Below, in pieces: positions 44,265-54,547 of a stretch of DNA of 64,000 nt (position 1 is its first letter; each line of letters starts with the position of its first letter). The position numbers and the translations under genes are program-made. The stretch is from a bacterium (GTDB lineage: Bacteria; Armatimonadota; Fimbriimonadia; Fimbriimonadales; Fimbriimonadaceae): NCBI GenBank assembly GCA_027485645.1, contig JAIXQR010000002.1, positions 186,001 to 250,000 of the forward strand, given 5' to 3'. Below the pieces are notes generated by a model. The model saw only the letters and a program-made list of their open reading frames with translations. It ran no database searches and was not told the origin of the DNA.

Positions 44265-46483
44265 TCGGGTTTCGCTCCCGGGCTTCTCCAGAAGAAAATA
44301 ACGAAGAACAAAAGCGGGAAAAGATCGTTAAAACTAACTTCAATTCCTAATCCCTTTGGACGAATATACACCTCAGGAGTGTTTGGCTCTAGGTCGTACT
44401 CTAGCCAACGCGTGTCCTTCCTAGGCTCGCCGAGGTTACTGGTCCATTGCCCGATATTGCGGAACCGAACCGTCAGCTTTCCGCCTGGCGGGGCAACGAT
44501 CCGGATACCAGAAGGTGAAAGCTCGGCAATCTCGACCGGCTTGCCATCGACGTCGACCAGGCCCGGCCCCGATAGCTGATACACGAAGTACCCATCTCTC
44601 TGAACTGGATCGGAGGTCAACGAGGCAACCGGATTCCGACTCCACACCTCGGTCACTCCAGCGTCGGCCGCCTTCTTCGGGTCGAAGCTGTCCTTGATGA
44701 ACATCATGTTCCCGTTCGCCGGCGGAGGCGAATCTTGGCCGTTGATGTCGTTCAACATCGCGACGGTGTCCCGGTGTAGGAGGGAGTCATATCCACCCAG
44801 TTCCGGTTGCCGAAGCATCGTCGCCGTGTTGGGCGGCAAAACCGCCGGAGCGGCCGTGAGCAAGTCCCAATCGTTATTGACCACCGCGATGCGAGTTTTC
44901 GCCGGTTCCGCCTTTGCTTCCAGTGGCTTACCGAACATGATCGGATTGAAGGAAAGAATCCACGCGATGCCAAAGACGGTCACGAGGCCGAGCGCCCCGT
45001 GAGTCTTCTTCTTTTCATCTGGCATCTGGAGGAATACGAAACAACCGACGACTAGCAAAATCCCTATCAGCGCCGTCGTTGCGCCGGAGATAAATCCTGC
45101 CGCCGCCAATTGGCTGATCACTTCTGCGGGGACGGTGGATGGCGTGAAAGTGCCGTTTAGAACGGGCACCAACAAAATGGACAGAAGCACGACGCCAAGC
45201 CCGATCCAGCTTTTCTTCGTGAAATTTTGAACCGTGTTTGATGCTCCAAGTCCGGCCAAGAGACTTGCACCAAGAACAAAAAGCACAATCACACGCCCCG
45301 GCGAGCCAGTGGCGGACCAACCCGGAACGTTGAAGTAGAGCACAGCATTTAGCGGGGAGCCAAACGCGATAAGCGACGCTCCAACGCACAAGGCCGCCGC
45401 AAACCAAGTGCGCTTCGCTCGCCAATTTGCAAGGAAAAGGAAGGCGAGGATCAGCGGTCCAAGGGTGAGCGCGCCTTCAGCATAGTTCGCCCCACGCACG
45501 GCGATCGCCGGCCAATATTCGGAAACCTTTATCCCCGGCGCGGCCTCGGGCCCCGCGACTCTAGGGTTGCCCAGCATGGTCGGCGACGAAAGCGCAGTGA
45601 GATGAAATGGTTTAAGCGAGGACGAAACATACGCTTCGTACCCTTCCGCAGTCGGGATGCCCCGTCGATGTGAGAATTGCGAGTAGTCGAGCACCGTCCG
45701 AATTTGCGGTCCGGCAACCACATTGCCGATGAGGACGGCCGCTAAAATCATTACTGTACGCATTCCGAGTGTGCTAGGCGACTGACCAAACAAACTCGCA
45801 ACGATGGCAAGCCCGATCGCTCCCAAGCCGTAAGCGGCAAACTGCAAATGCCCAGCGAGAAGGACCAGCGCAATCGGGGCGGCGAGTCGAAGAACCGCCG
45901 CCATTTCAAACCGATCTTTCGGAAGACTTAACGCAGCCGCGATGCCCCAGGGGATCCAGCAAACGGTCGTGATGACGCTGGGGAGCGCCGTCCACGCAAG
46001 CATGAACGCGCTTGTGCCAAAGCCAACTGCCGACACGGTCTGCCCGAACTCATTCGCCCCGAGCGCCTTCGCGGCCTTCGCCGTACCCAGGGCGGCCAGC
46101 GACAAATGAAGCCACGCCAAAAGCACGATGGCGAGTCCCGTCGGAATCTTCAGGATTCCAACGAGAATGTGAAACGGATAGAGCCCGCCGGACTGAGAGT
46201 TCGCCAAGAGCGGGGTGCCGCCAAGCTCGTACGGATTCCAAACCGGAACCTCAAACCGCCCCCAACTTTGGAAGACCAGATCGCGCCAGACATAGAACTG
46301 AAGGACGCTATCGGCCTGCAGCACATCCCACGGCACGGACGGCTTTTCGCCGTTCCAAGGCGCCATTTGCCGAATCTGGTCAAAGGCTCCGATGGTGTTC
46401 CCGCTGAAAAGGGCAGGGGCGATGGGAATGAATCCGAGCAAAATGCACAGGATGAGATTCCAGTGCTTGCGGATCGGAGGCAT
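44261..46483 (-). CDS. YfhO-like polytopic membrane protein
   Basis: A 740-residue protein with about a dozen TM segments in the first 530 residues, followed by a beta-rich extracytoplasmic domain and a final TM. The N-terminal loop motif FDQIRQMAPWNG followed by DSVLQFYVWRDLVFQSWGRFEVPVWNPYELGGTPL resembles YfhO/PMT-like lipid-linked sugar transferases. The catalytic acid pair cannot be fixed. In other bacteria YfhO glycosylates lipoteichoic acids; the substrate here is unknown. It is the second gene of the run from the TPR gene to the ClpS-like pair. Confidence 0.82.
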   Translation of the reverse strand: MPPIRKHWNLILCILLGFIPIAPALFSGNTIGAFDQIRQMAPWNGEKPSVPWDVLQADSVLQFYVWRDLVFQSWGRFEVPVWNPYELGGTPLLANSQSGGLYPFHILVGILKIPTGLAIVLLAWLHLSLAALGTAKAAKALGANEFGQTVSAVGFGTSAFMLAWTALPSVITTVCWIPWGIAAALSLPKDRFEMAAVLRLAAPIALVLLAGHLQFAAYGLGAIGLAIVASLFGQSPSTLGMRTVMILAAVLIGNVVAGPQIRTVLDYSQFSHRRGIPTAEGYEAYVSSSLKPFHLTALSSPTMLGNPRVAGPEAAPGIKVSEYWPAIAVRGANYAEGALTLGPLILAFLFLANWRAKRTWFAAALCVGASLIAFGSPLNAVLYFNVPGWSATGSPGRVIVLFVLGASLLAGLGASNTVQNFTKKSWIGLGVVLLSILLVPVLNGTFTPSTVPAEVISQLAAAGFISGATTALIGILLVVGCFVFLQMPDEKKKTHGALGLVTVFGIAWILSFNPIMFGKPLEAKAEPAKTRIAVVNNDWDLLTAAPAVLPPNTATMLRQPELGGYDSLLHRDTVAMLNDINGQDSPPPANGNMMFIKDSFDPKKAADAGVTEVWSRNPVASLTSDPVQRDGYFVYQLSGPGLVDVDGKPVEIAELSPSGIRIVAPPGGKLTVRFRNIGQWTSNLGEPRKDTRWLEYDLEPNTPEVYIRPKGLGIEVSFNDLFPLLFFVIFFWRSPGAKPE

Positions 46484-46498
46484 GGCGTTAAGTTGTGG

Positions 46499-46861
46499 CT
46501 AGAAGTAAGCCAGTTGTTGACGCGCCTTTTCGTGGCTTGGGTTCACGGCAAGAATGAGCCGAAAATTGTGGGCGGCCTCATCGTTCATGCCCAACATCAT
46601 CTGGGTCATCGCGAGGTCGTAGCGAACATCCTGGTCGGAGGGATCCTGCGTGCTGAGCGTCTGGAGCGTCTCTAGGCTTCCGTCAAAATCGCCTTCAAAG
46701 CCTTGAATCAGGCCCATTTGGTGCCGAGCTCGAATGTGACCCGGCTCTTGGTTCAAAACGCTTTCGAGATAGAGACGAGCTTCTCCATATCTCCCGGCGC
46801 AACGTGCATCAAACCCCTTCTGGTAGAGCGCTTCGATTTGGTTTTGATCCGCCATTGCCAA
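46499..46861 (-). CDS. Small TPR-repeat protein
   Basis: A 120-residue protein with three to four tetratricopeptide-like helical pairs (ALYQKGFDARCAGRYGEARLYLESVL; GSLETLQTL; EAAHNFRLILAVNPSHEKARQQL). It is probably a protein-interaction scaffold. TTG at 46861 is taken as start because TATACT lies 6 bases before it; ATG at 46855 is an alternative. It is followed 15 bases later by the YfhO-like gene. Confidence 0.8.
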   Translation of the reverse strand: MAMADQNQIEALYQKGFDARCAGRYGEARLYLESVLNQEPGHIRARHQMGLIQGFEGDFDGSLETLQTLSTQDPSDQDVRYDLAMTQMMLGMNDEAAHNFRLILAVNPSHEKARQQLAYF

Positions 46862-46867
46862 GATAGA

Positions 46868-46873
46868 AGTATA
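46868..46873 (-). promoter_or_regulatory. -10 box TATACT of the TPR gene
   Basis: On the minus strand TATACT is followed by 6 bases and the TTG start at 46861, without a Shine-Dalgarno. Confidence 0.55.
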
Positions 46874-46895
46874 TCACCCGCAGGCGATAATGTCT

Positions 46896-46925
46896 GTTCC
46901 CCGACGAGGATCATTGTCGGGGAAC
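46896..46925 (-). terminator. Hairpin after ftsH
   Basis: GTTCCCCGAC (46896-46905) pairs perfectly with GTCGGGGAAC (46916-46925) with a 10-base loop. It lies between the ftsH stop (46943) and the TPR promoter. The U-tract after it on the minus strand is poor. Confidence 0.6.
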
Positions 46926-46942
46926 GACTACCAGTTTTTTGG

Positions 46943-48907
46943 CTAGGCTGGGCCTGGCTCCAGGCGAGGCGGGCTCACCTGGGCACGCTTCTCGTCCTGC
47001 TCTGATGGGTTAGACGGGCTTTCCATCTCGGTTTGATCGGAAGGAGCCGAAACTTCTTCCATCGGCGCCAAAGTCTCGCCGGCCAATACGGCCAGGAACT
47101 CTTCTCGGTTCAGGGTTTCTCGCTCCATAAGGGCAGCAACCACCGCAACCATCTTGTCCCGGTTGCTGGTGATTAGCTCGGTGGCGCGCTGGTGGCATGC
47201 GTCAACGATGCTGCGAACCTCTTCATCGATCTGTCGCGCGATGTCTTCGGAGTAGTTTCGGTCCTCGTTATAGTCTCGACCCAGGAACGGATTGTTGCTG
47301 TGGCGACCGATCGCGAGGGTTCCGAGCTTGTCGCTCATTCCGAACTCGCAAACCATCGCCCGGGCGATTCGCGTGACGCGAGCAAGGTCGTTGCTTGCGC
47401 CGGTCCATCGCTCACCGTAGATCACTTCTTCGGCAACGAGTCCGCCAAGAAGCATCGCGATGTCGTCCAGCAACTCAGACTTGCTCTGGGTGTACTTTTC
47501 GACTTCTGGTAGCGACCAAGTGGTGCCGAGCGTTCGTCCGCGAGGAAGAATCGTGACCTTGTGGATCGGATCGGTGTGCTCAAGAAGCTCACCGATGATC
47601 GCGTGTCCCGCTTCGTGGTAGGCCGTGACCTCGCGCTCCTTGTCTGCTTGTCGGCGGCTACCGAGGGCGGTACCAACCATAACGCGGTCGAGCGCTTCTT
47701 CGATCTCTCGCTTGCCGATCTTGGTCTTGTTGTTTCGCGCGGCGATGAGCGCCGCTTCGTTTAGCGTGTTCGCCAAATCCGCACCGGAGAAGCCGGGAGT
47801 TCTTCGAGCGACGGTTTCCATGCTCACGTCGGTTTCGATTGGCTTGCCCTTGGCGTGGATCTTGAGGATCGCTTCGCGACCCTTCGCATCTGGGGCATCG
47901 ACGACAACTTGTCGGTCGAATCGGCCGGGTCGAAGCAACGCCGGGTCAAGAACGTCCGGTCGGTTCGTGGCGGCGATCATGATGACGCCGGAGTTCGGGT
48001 CGAATCCGTCCATTTCAACCAAAAGCTGGTTGAGGGTCTGCTCGCGTTCGTCGTGACCACCACCGAGACCAGCGCCTCGTTGGCGACCTACGGCGTCGAT
48101 TTCATCGACGAAGATCAGCGATGGGCGGTGAGCTTTGGCCGTTTCAAAGAGATCTCGAACTCGTGCTGCACCGACACCGACGAACATTTCGACGAAGTCA
48201 GAACCGCTGATGTGGAAGAACGGAACGCCAGCTTCGCCCGCAATGGCTCTAGCCAAGTACGTCTTACCAACGCCGGGAGGGCCCGTCAAAAGGATTCCCT
48301 TTGGAATCTTCGCGCCGAGGGCGGCATATTTGCGGGTGTTCTTCAGGAAGTCAACGATCTCGAACAGTTCAGCCTTGGCTTCTTCAATTCCGGCAACGTC
48401 GTCGAAGGTGATCTTCGGTCCGCTCTCGCCAACGCGTCGAGCCTTGCTCTTGCCGAAGCTCATGGCCTGGTTGCCGCCCATTTGGGCCGGACGCAGAACC
48501 AGGAAGTACAGAAGCGCGAAGAACAGGATCGGAATGCCGATGAAGGTCAGCGCGTTCATGATGCCGGTGATCGGCGGCGCGTCTTCAAACTTGATATCAG
48601 CGGTGCTCTTCCTGTCTTCGATCTCGCGAAGGATTGCCGCGCCGGTTGGAGTCTGTTGTTCCGGTACGCGGACGGTGTAACGACCTGCGTTTCCAGCAAG
48701 GTCGCCGCTGATGGTGTTTTGTTGCCAGCGAATCGTCTTGATTTGGTCGCTTTCGAGCTCTTTGTAAAACGAGGTGATGGTGAGTTCTTTTGGCGGGGTT
48801 GCACCGAACCGGAAGGTGCTCGATGACATGAACGTGTTCATCAGAACCACGATCGCCACGATGAAAATGACCACTGCTAGGATGGTACGTGCGGGTTGTT
48901 TCGTCAA
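46943..48907 (-). CDS. ftsH: ATP-dependent zinc metalloprotease FtsH
   Basis: This membrane-bound AAA protease is 654 residues. TM1 lies in [17 protein letters not shown], an FtsH extracytoplasmic segment follows, then TM2 (about 110-135). The AAA domain has Walker [11 protein letters not shown] and Walker B LIFVDEID, and the second region of homology follows. Zinc is bound by HEAGHA and the later Glu/Asp. The TTG start at 48907 is preceded by GGAG six bases upstream, a good Shine-Dalgarno. It degrades unfolded or short-lived membrane and regulatory proteins. tilS lies upstream on the same strand. Confidence 0.97.
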   Translation of the reverse strand: MTKQPARTILAVVIFIVAIVVLMNTFMSSSTFRFGATPPKELTITSFYKELESDQIKTIRWQQNTISGDLAGNAGRYTVRVPEQQTPTGAAILREIEDRKSTADIKFEDAPPITGIMNALTFIGIPILFFALLYFLVLRPAQMGGNQAMSFGKSKARRVGESGPKITFDDVAGIEEAKAELFEIVDFLKNTRKYAALGAKIPKGILLTGPPGVGKTYLARAIAGEAGVPFFHISGSDFVEMFVGVGAARVRDLFETAKAHRPSLIFVDEIDAVGRQRGAGLGGGHDEREQTLNQLLVEMDGFDPNSGVIMIAATNRPDVLDPALLRPGRFDRQVVVDAPDAKGREAILKIHAKGKPIETDVSMETVARRTPGFSGADLANTLNEAALIAARNNKTKIGKREIEEALDRVMVGTALGSRRQADKEREVTAYHEAGHAIIGELLEHTDPIHKVTILPRGRTLGTTWSLPEVEKYTQSKSELLDDIAMLLGGLVAEEVIYGERWTGASNDLARVTRIARAMVCEFGMSDKLGTLAIGRHSNNPFLGRDYNEDRNYSEDIARQIDEEVRSIVDACHQRATELITSNRDKMVAVVAALMERETLNREEFLAVLAGETLAPMEEVSAPSDQTEMESPSNPSEQDEKRAQVSPPRLEPGPA

Positions 48908-48990
48908 ATGCGCTCCGAGTGGACGTGAAGTCCTTTGTTGTTACGCTACGTTAAGTCGTAACTGCCTGTTCCTAAATTATGCCTTGCGGG

Positions 48991-50391
48991 TCATCGAACG
49001 GGCCCAAAAGCCATTCGAACTCCGCGCTTGGTGGCTGGTGAGAGCCGCAGCCGCTGATCGTAGCAAACTCCCGGAGCCCAAATTGGCCCGATCAGATCGC
49101 ATACGATTGGCAACCGTTGTCGAATGGCAGAGCTAAGCTTGGCCTCGCTCATAAGATCCGCAAGCATTCGACGTCCGGCGAACCCGCTGGGTTGCATTTG
49201 GTCTCCCGATTGTGCGTTGCGGAAGTACAGGCTTCCCTTAATCTCGTCAGCGGAGAAGTCGGCCACCAGTGCGTTCCGGGCTGCAATTTCGCCGGTCGGT
49301 TCAATTGGCTCGGCGGTGATCATCCAGCCGAGTTCGTCACTCGCCGTTTCTCCAGGGAAGGTCAGCGGATAGCGAAATGGCGCAACGACCGTGAGATCCC
49401 GAACGCGAAACATTTCGTCGTTCCAATCCGCCGCAGCCGTTCCGCCTTCGGCTGTAATCGAACCAGGCTCACGCAAGAGCTGTTCTGCGATTGCATGTGT
49501 TTGCTCGAAATCCAATTTGCCTCCCACCGCTCGGATGGCTAAGCGAATCGCGCGCTTCAAAAGCACAGGAGGCAAGTGCGCCAACTTCGCCGCGCCGAAA
49601 CTTGCTTCGAACGGAGAACCGATAAATCCTAGGGCATGATCCGGCTGTAATTCCGCCTGTTCTAGGGCTGCGGCAGCCATGCCGTTCAAGAACCGATCTT
49701 CCTCGCCGATCAATCCTGCTGTCCGGGCAATGCTGGCGGAATAGTCGGGATTGAGTTCTGCCAACTCCGGCGCAATGTTCAACCGAATGCGGCTTCGCCG
49801 ATTGTTGACGTCGACATTGGCGGGGTCATCGTGGAACCACAATCCTTCGCTTTCACAGTAGGCCCGGGTTTCCTTCCGCGTGAACGGAAGCAGTGGCCGA
49901 ACGATGTTCTCTCGAGCCTCGGGGATCCCGCTGAGGCCGGTCATTCCCGTCCCGCGGGCCAGGTTGAAAATCACCGTTTCCACTAAGTCGCTTTGCGTGT
50001 GACCTGTCGCAATCAGTTGACACTCGGATTGCATCGAGGCATTTCGAAAGAACGCATATCTCGCATTTCGCCCGGCTTCCTCCAGGCTCAGTTTCAGCTC
50101 GCGGCTCATCAAGGGCACGTCTGCTCGCCCCGCGATGAATGGGATGTTGAGTTCTTGGGCGAACGCTTGGCAGAGCCCAAGCTCCTTGTCCGCGGAAGCT
50201 CTCATCCCGTGGTGTAAATGTGCCGCTACCACGTCATATTCGAGCCGACAAAGCAAATGAAGCAAGCAAGTGCTGTCCGCACCTCCGCTATAAGCCACCA
50301 GAATTCGAGGACCACGTGAACCGGAAATACCGAAGTCGGAATCACGAAGTAACCCGGTCGAATCGAGGTGATTTTTGAAGCGATCCAGCAC
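48991..50391 (-). CDS. tilS: tRNA(Ile)-lysidine synthase
   Basis: TilS adds lysine to the wobble C of tRNA-Ile(CAU), changing AUG reading to AUA. The N-terminal PP-loop ATPase motif is YSGGADSTCLLHLL. HLHHGMR, ARNARYAFF-like and TGHTQSDLVETVIFNLARG motifs follow, with a TilS C-terminal domain after about residue 330. The GTG start at 50391 is 7 bases after TACCCT, so the mRNA is probably leaderless. It is divergent from mgtE. Confidence 0.95.
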   Translation of the reverse strand: MLDRFKNHLDSTGLLRDSDFGISGSRGPRILVAYSGGADSTCLLHLLCRLEYDVVAAHLHHGMRASADKELGLCQAFAQELNIPFIAGRADVPLMSRELKLSLEEAGRNARYAFFRNASMQSECQLIATGHTQSDLVETVIFNLARGTGMTGLSGIPEARENIVRPLLPFTRKETRAYCESEGLWFHDDPANVDVNNRRSRIRLNIAPELAELNPDYSASIARTAGLIGEEDRFLNGMAAAALEQAELQPDHALGFIGSPFEASFGAAKLAHLPPVLLKRAIRLAIRAVGGKLDFEQTHAIAEQLLREPGSITAEGGTAAADWNDEMFRVRDLTVVAPFRYPLTFPGETASDELGWMITAEPIEPTGEIAARNALVADFSADEIKGSLYFRNAQSGDQMQPSGFAGRRMLADLMSEAKLSSAIRQRLPIVCDLIGPIWAPGVCYDQRLRLSPATKRGVRMAFGPVR

Positions 50392-50398
50392 AAAGTGA

Positions 50399-50404
50399 AG
50401 GGTA
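50399..50404 (-). promoter_or_regulatory. -10 box TACCCT of tilS
   Basis: On the minus strand TACCCT is followed by 7 bases and the GTG start, fitting the same TAnnnT-N(5-7)-start rule as other genes here. Confidence 0.5.
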
Positions 50405-50483
50405 CTCTCAACCTACCAAGCGCAATGGAACTACCCGAACGCTAACCCCGCCGTGATCTCGCGGCCAAATTATCAGGACCGCT

Positions 50484-51884
50484 ATGAGAACCGACGTCGT
50501 TGCGCTAATTGAGCGAGTGGAATTCCTTCTGGAGACGGAAGGGGTCACCACGCTGATTGAGGAGCTAGAAGACCTTCACGCGGAGGATATCGCTCAAATT
50601 CTGGAGCGACTCGAAGAGTCTTCCCGCGTCGCCATCCTGGAAGCGCTCGAACCCGAGCTCGCCTCTTACGTTCTCATCGAGCTTCCCACCGAGATCGCGC
50701 GTGGCATTGTCAATCTCCTTCCAGACACGACGGTTGCGAACTACCTCGACATCCTTCCGATGGATGACGCGATCGACATTCGCGAGCACCTGGATCACGA
50801 CCGGTTTGAAGCGCTCCTAAATGTCATCCCGCGCGAAGACGCGGACGAGATTCGACGCCTTCTCAGCTACCCGGTCGATTCCGCCGGTCAGTTGATGACC
50901 GAAGACTTCGTCGAAGTCGGCCCCAGCGCAACGATGGAAGACGTGCTGAGCGTCATCCGCGAAGCCAGTGCCGAATACGAAACGGTCAACTACATTTACG
51001 TTCTGTCAGAGGACCGCCACCTCCTCGGCGTCTTAACCCTCCGCCGCGTACTTCGATCTCAACCCACCGCCATCTCGCGGGACGTAATGAACGAAGACCC
51101 AATCACGGTTCCGGTTGAAATGCCGGAGGAAGAGGTCGCCCGCGTTATCGCCCGTTACGGCTTCTCGGCCGTGCCAGTTCTAGATTCGCGCGGACGCATG
51201 GTTGGAATCGTCACCGCCGACGACGCTCAGGAAGTTCTGGAAGAAGCGGAAACGGAAGACGTCTTGGCGATGGGTGGTGTCTTTGGTGACGCCGAGTCCT
51301 ACTTCTCGCTCAGCACCGCCCAGCTGGTCAAGCGCCGACTGCCGTGGCTCATGTTCCTCTTTCTGGCGGAGTTCTTCACCGGTACGGTCTTGCGGCACTA
51401 CACCTTGGAAGCCGCCGAGGCTGGCCAGCGAATCCTCGCTCAGCTGATGCTGTTTGTTCCGCTACTGATTGGCGCGGGAGGAAATGCGGGATCGCAGGTC
51501 ACGACGACAATCACCCGCGCTTTGGCGTTGGGTGAGGTGAGTGCGAAGGACTGGTTCATGGTCGTTCGTCGCGAGTTGGTGGTGGCGATGGTGATTGGAA
51601 TCACCCTTGGAGTGCTTGGCTTCCTGCGGGCATTCTTGCCGGTCATCGGTTGGTCTCAGCCGATTTCGCTCAGCATCATCGTAGGAATCGCCTTGCCGGT
51701 CATCATCGTCTGGGCGGCCGCGGTGGGGAGCTTGCTCCCGATTGGAGCCAAGGCGATCAAGCAAGATCCGGCGGTCATGAGTGCTCCGTTCATCAGCACG
51801 TTCGTGGACGCTACCGGGCTCATCATCTACTTCGAAATCGCAATTCTGATCTTGCGGATGTACGGCCTCCAGCTTTCCGGTTAG
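50484..51884 (+). CDS. mgtE: Magnesium transporter MgtE
   Basis: The 466-residue channel is ordered as MgtE N domain (about 30-140, helical superhelix), two CBS domains (about 145-275), a plug helix, and five TM helices. Characteristic TM sequence PLLIGAGGNAGSQVTTTITRALALGEV is present. The ATG at 50484 is preceded by AGGA with 6-base spacing. It takes up Mg2+ and is gated by cytosolic Mg2+ bound by the N/CBS region. No M-box riboswitch is evident in the 92-base leader gap. Confidence 0.95.
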   Translation: MRTDVVALIERVEFLLETEGVTTLIEELEDLHAEDIAQILERLEESSRVAILEALEPELASYVLIELPTEIARGIVNLLPDTTVANYLDILPMDDAIDIREHLDHDRFEALLNVIPREDADEIRRLLSYPVDSAGQLMTEDFVEVGPSATMEDVLSVIREASAEYETVNYIYVLSEDRHLLGVLTLRRVLRSQPTAISRDVMNEDPITVPVEMPEEEVARVIARYGFSAVPVLDSRGRMVGIVTADDAQEVLEEAETEDVLAMGGVFGDAESYFSLSTAQLVKRRLPWLMFLFLAEFFTGTVLRHYTLEAAEAGQRILAQLMLFVPLLIGAGGNAGSQVTTTITRALALGEVSAKDWFMVVRRELVVAMVIGITLGVLGFLRAFLPVIGWSQPISLSIIVGIALPVIIVWAAAVGSLLPIGAKAIKQDPAVMSAPFISTFVDATGLIIYFEIAILILRMYGLQLSG

Positions 51885-52450
51885 CGCCAAACGGACGTCG
51901 GGTTCGGGCTTGCGTAATGGCTGTTGTCATAAAAGGTCACGCCGAGAGATTTCGCCCACCGGATCCCGAGATTGCGAATGTTGTCGGCGGCGAGTCCTAG
52001 CGGCTGCCCAGGCCCAATAGCTCGAGTCTCCTGATGCAAGATCATCGACGGCTCCATTCCTTGCTTCCAGTGCAACAGCAAGTGATAGGTGACCCGCCGA
52101 CCGCTGGGCTCCGAAATCAGTTGCACCGCGTCGAGATTCGATAGTGATCCGCTCGTGCTCTTCGGAAAGAATCCGGGGCCCTGCCGTCGCTTGTAGGCCC
52201 GCTCGCGAAGGTCGAACATCACACGGTGAAGCGACAATCCCGCTAGAACAGCAGCGAGGATGAGCATCATTCCGACAAAGAACCACCAGCCCGACCAGAA
52301 TCCCGGCAGAAAGCCGAAAAAGGCGTTCGCGGTAAAGATGATCCCGGCCGCCGTTACCGCCCGCACCAGCAGGAGGTAGGGCCAAGGAGGCAGAAATGCG
52401 AGCCTCTTATCTTCGCCTTGGTACCGACCGATGAGCGGGGTTTCGAGCAC
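51881..52450 (-). CDS. Small membrane protein of unknown function
   Basis: From the GTG at 52450 (LETPLIGRYQGEDKR) the protein is 189 residues. It has two hydrophobic segments near the N-terminus (about 25-50 and 55-80), then a basic stretch (RERAYKRRQG) and a soluble C-terminal half. I do not recognise a family. The longer minus-strand frame to 52717 lies inside the nucleoside hydrolase gene and is rejected. It ends convergently over the mgtE stop by 4 bases. Confidence 0.65.
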   Translation of the reverse strand: MLETPLIGRYQGEDKRLAFLPPWPYLLLVRAVTAAGIIFTANAFFGFLPGFWSGWWFFVGMMLILAAVLAGLSLHRVMFDLRERAYKRRQGPGFFPKSTSGSLSNLDAVQLISEPSGRRVTYHLLLHWKQGMEPSMILHQETRAIGPGQPLGLAADNIRNLGIRWAKSLGVTFYDNSHYASPNPTSVWR

Positions 52451-52477
52451 TCCCCCATTGTGCCAAACTGCGGCCAA

Positions 52478-53347
52478 ATGGGCAAACACTTGGTCCTTTT
52501 GGACACGGACCCAGGCAGCGATATCGACGACGCCCTTGCGATGGCGTACCTTGCCAAGAGCCCGGAGGTTGATCTGCTCGGCGTGACCACGGTCAGTGGC
52601 GACACGCAGAAGCGCGCGGCAATCGCACGACATGTTTTGGCTCATTACGGCGCGCCCGATGTCCCGGTGTTCGCCGGAGCAAGCGAGGTGCTGGCCTATG
52701 GCCCCGGTCAGCCGCACGTGCCCCAGCTCGATGCCATTGCCGATCAGATTCGTCCCGAGACTTTTCCCACCGATGCCGTTCTGTTTCTGCGCGACACCAT
52801 TCGGTCTCGGCCCGGCGAAGTGACCCTCATCACCATTGGGCCGTTCACCAACATCGCGCTACTCCTTGCACTTGATCCGGAGATTCCATCGTTGGTGAAG
52901 GAGATCATCACTATGGGCGGATATTTCCAAAGCCCGAAGTACAGCGAGTGGAACTGCCGCGTTGACCCGGCGGCGACTATTCGGGTTGCGAAGTCGGCCC
53001 AAAAGCAAACCTGGTTTGGCCTCGATGTGACCCTGCAATGCCAGCAGACCCGGACCGAGTTTGAGCAAGCATGGTCCGGCCCGGTTCGAGACATGGCGCA
53101 GGTTTGGTTCGATAAAGGGAACCCAACCACGGTGACTTACCATGACCCATTGGCTTGCGTCGCAATGGTTCATCGCGATTTGTGCACCTACGAACGGGGA
53201 GAGATTGAGGTTTCGGTAACTAACCTGGATGTCAACATCATGGGCCAGACGCAATGGACCCCAAGGGCCGATGGACGGCACCAGATCGCGACAGGGGTAG
53301 ATTCAAGCCGATTCTTCCAGGAGTTCTTCGATGTCGTTAACCGCTGA
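52478..53347 (+). CDS. Inosine-uridine-type nucleoside hydrolase
   Basis: The 289-residue protein begins MGKHLVLLDTDPGSDIDDAL, the calcium-binding DTDPGxDxDD motif of nucleoside hydrolases. They split ribonucleosides to base and ribose. Further motifs are GVTTVSGDTQKRA and the H-containing EWNCRVDPAATIRV. The ATG at 52478 is chosen because the catalytic motif starts at once; the frame from 52418 would add 20 codons. It overlaps the M24 gene by 17 bases. A functional link to the nucleoside-type ABC importer 12 kb away is inferred. Confidence 0.9.
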   Translation: MGKHLVLLDTDPGSDIDDALAMAYLAKSPEVDLLGVTTVSGDTQKRAAIARHVLAHYGAPDVPVFAGASEVLAYGPGQPHVPQLDAIADQIRPETFPTDAVLFLRDTIRSRPGEVTLITIGPFTNIALLLALDPEIPSLVKEIITMGGYFQSPKYSEWNCRVDPAATIRVAKSAQKQTWFGLDVTLQCQQTRTEFEQAWSGPVRDMAQVWFDKGNPTTVTYHDPLACVAMVHRDLCTYERGEIEVSVTNLDVNIMGQTQWTPRADGRHQIATGVDSSRFFQEFFDVVNR

Positions 53348-54515
53348 AAAACTTGCCCAAGCCACCGAGTTATTGAATGAAGCCGACTTTGATGTTTGGA
53401 TCACCTTCGTCCGTGAAACCTCGGCAGGCTCCGATCCGGTTTTGCCGCTGATTTTGGATGGCAGTCTCACTTGGATCAGCGCGCTTATCGTGACGAAGTC
53501 GATGAAAATCGCAGTGGTCGGCAACTACGATGCGGATGCCTTTGTTGCCTCAGGAGAGTGGGACCTGGTGGTGCCGTACGTTCAAGGCATCCGAGAACCG
53601 CTCCTGGAAGTGCTCGAAGCGCACGTGCCACCAAGCGGCCGAATCGGAATCAACTATTCGACCAGCGATGACAAGGCGGACGGAATCACCCATGGCATGC
53701 ATCAGGTGTTGTCGTCGTACCTAGCCGGGACCCAATTTGAGAACTCCTTGGTCTCCGCCGAAAAGCTCGTCCAGGCTTTGCGCGGAGTGAAATCTGCGAC
53801 CGAAGTCTCTCGAATGCGAGAGGCGATTGCGGAAACGGTGGTGATCTTCAACCAAGTGCCAAGTTGGGTGAAGATCGGCAGTTCCGAGCGTGAGCTTTCC
53901 GATCGGGTTCAGGCTTGGATGGAAGACCGAAAGTACGGGTACGCCTGGTCGAAGAGCGGTAACCCGATTGTCAACTTTGGACCCGATTCGATGGTCGGGC
54001 ACGGGGTTCCATCGCCAAACATCAAGCTGGCAGAAGGGCAGGTTTTGCACATCGATCTTGGCTTGATTGTCAACGACTACGCGAGTGATCTTCAGCGCTG
54101 CTGGTACATCGGTGCGGAAGTTCCGGAGGACGTATCTCACGCCCTGGCCGCGGTGAATGCGGCGATCTCTGCCGCCGCCGCCGAGTTACGGCCGGGAGTC
54201 CGCGGCGTCGACGTGGATGATGCAGCTCGTGCTTCGATCACGGCGAGTGGCTACGACGTTTATCAACATGCGGTCGGACACCAGGTTGGCCGAGTCGCGC
54301 ATGACGGTGGCGGCATCTTGGGGCCGTCTTGGGAGCGGTACGGAACCACGCCGTTCGAACCCGTGCGCGCAGGGCAGGTGTACACCCTAGAGCTCGGCGT
54401 CAACCCGCCAGGACGCGGCTACATAGGGATCGAAGAAATGGTGCTCGTTACGGACGACGGAATCGAGTGGCTCTCGGAACGGCAACTATCGATGCCGGCA
54501 ATTCAGCCAGAGTAA
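53331..54515 (+). CDS. M24-family metallopeptidase (Xaa-Pro peptidase-like)
   Basis: A 394-residue pita-bread-fold protein. The N-terminal creatinase-like domain covers 1-160, and the C-terminal catalytic domain carries the dinuclear-metal ligands: Asp in HIDLGL, Asp in YASDLQRCW, His in GHQVGR, and two Glu in LELGVN and IGIEEMVLV. Xaa-Pro aminopeptidases and prolidases share this layout. It overlaps the nucleoside hydrolase by 17 bases in a different frame, so co-expression is likely. Confidence 0.88.
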   Translation: MSLTAEKLAQATELLNEADFDVWITFVRETSAGSDPVLPLILDGSLTWISALIVTKSMKIAVVGNYDADAFVASGEWDLVVPYVQGIREPLLEVLEAHVPPSGRIGINYSTSDDKADGITHGMHQVLSSYLAGTQFENSLVSAEKLVQALRGVKSATEVSRMREAIAETVVIFNQVPSWVKIGSSERELSDRVQAWMEDRKYGYAWSKSGNPIVNFGPDSMVGHGVPSPNIKLAEGQVLHIDLGLIVNDYASDLQRCWYIGAEVPEDVSHALAAVNAAISAAAAELRPGVRGVDVDDAARASITASGYDVYQHAVGHQVGRVAHDGGGILGPSWERYGTTPFEPVRAGQVYTLELGVNPPGRGYIGIEEMVLVTDDGIEWLSERQLSMPAIQPE

Positions 54516-54547
54516 CGGCAATCTATCCGAAGCTGAGTTATCGAGAC

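Noticed and set aside
48991-50483. M-box-like Mg riboswitch before mgtE
   Set aside because: The gap to the divergent tilS gene is only 92 bases, and no long structured leader can be drawn.
52451-52717. Extension of the minus-strand membrane protein into the nucleoside hydrolase gene
   Set aside because: This part lacks hydrophobic or domain content and lies in antisense to a confident gene; the start was set to GTG 52450.
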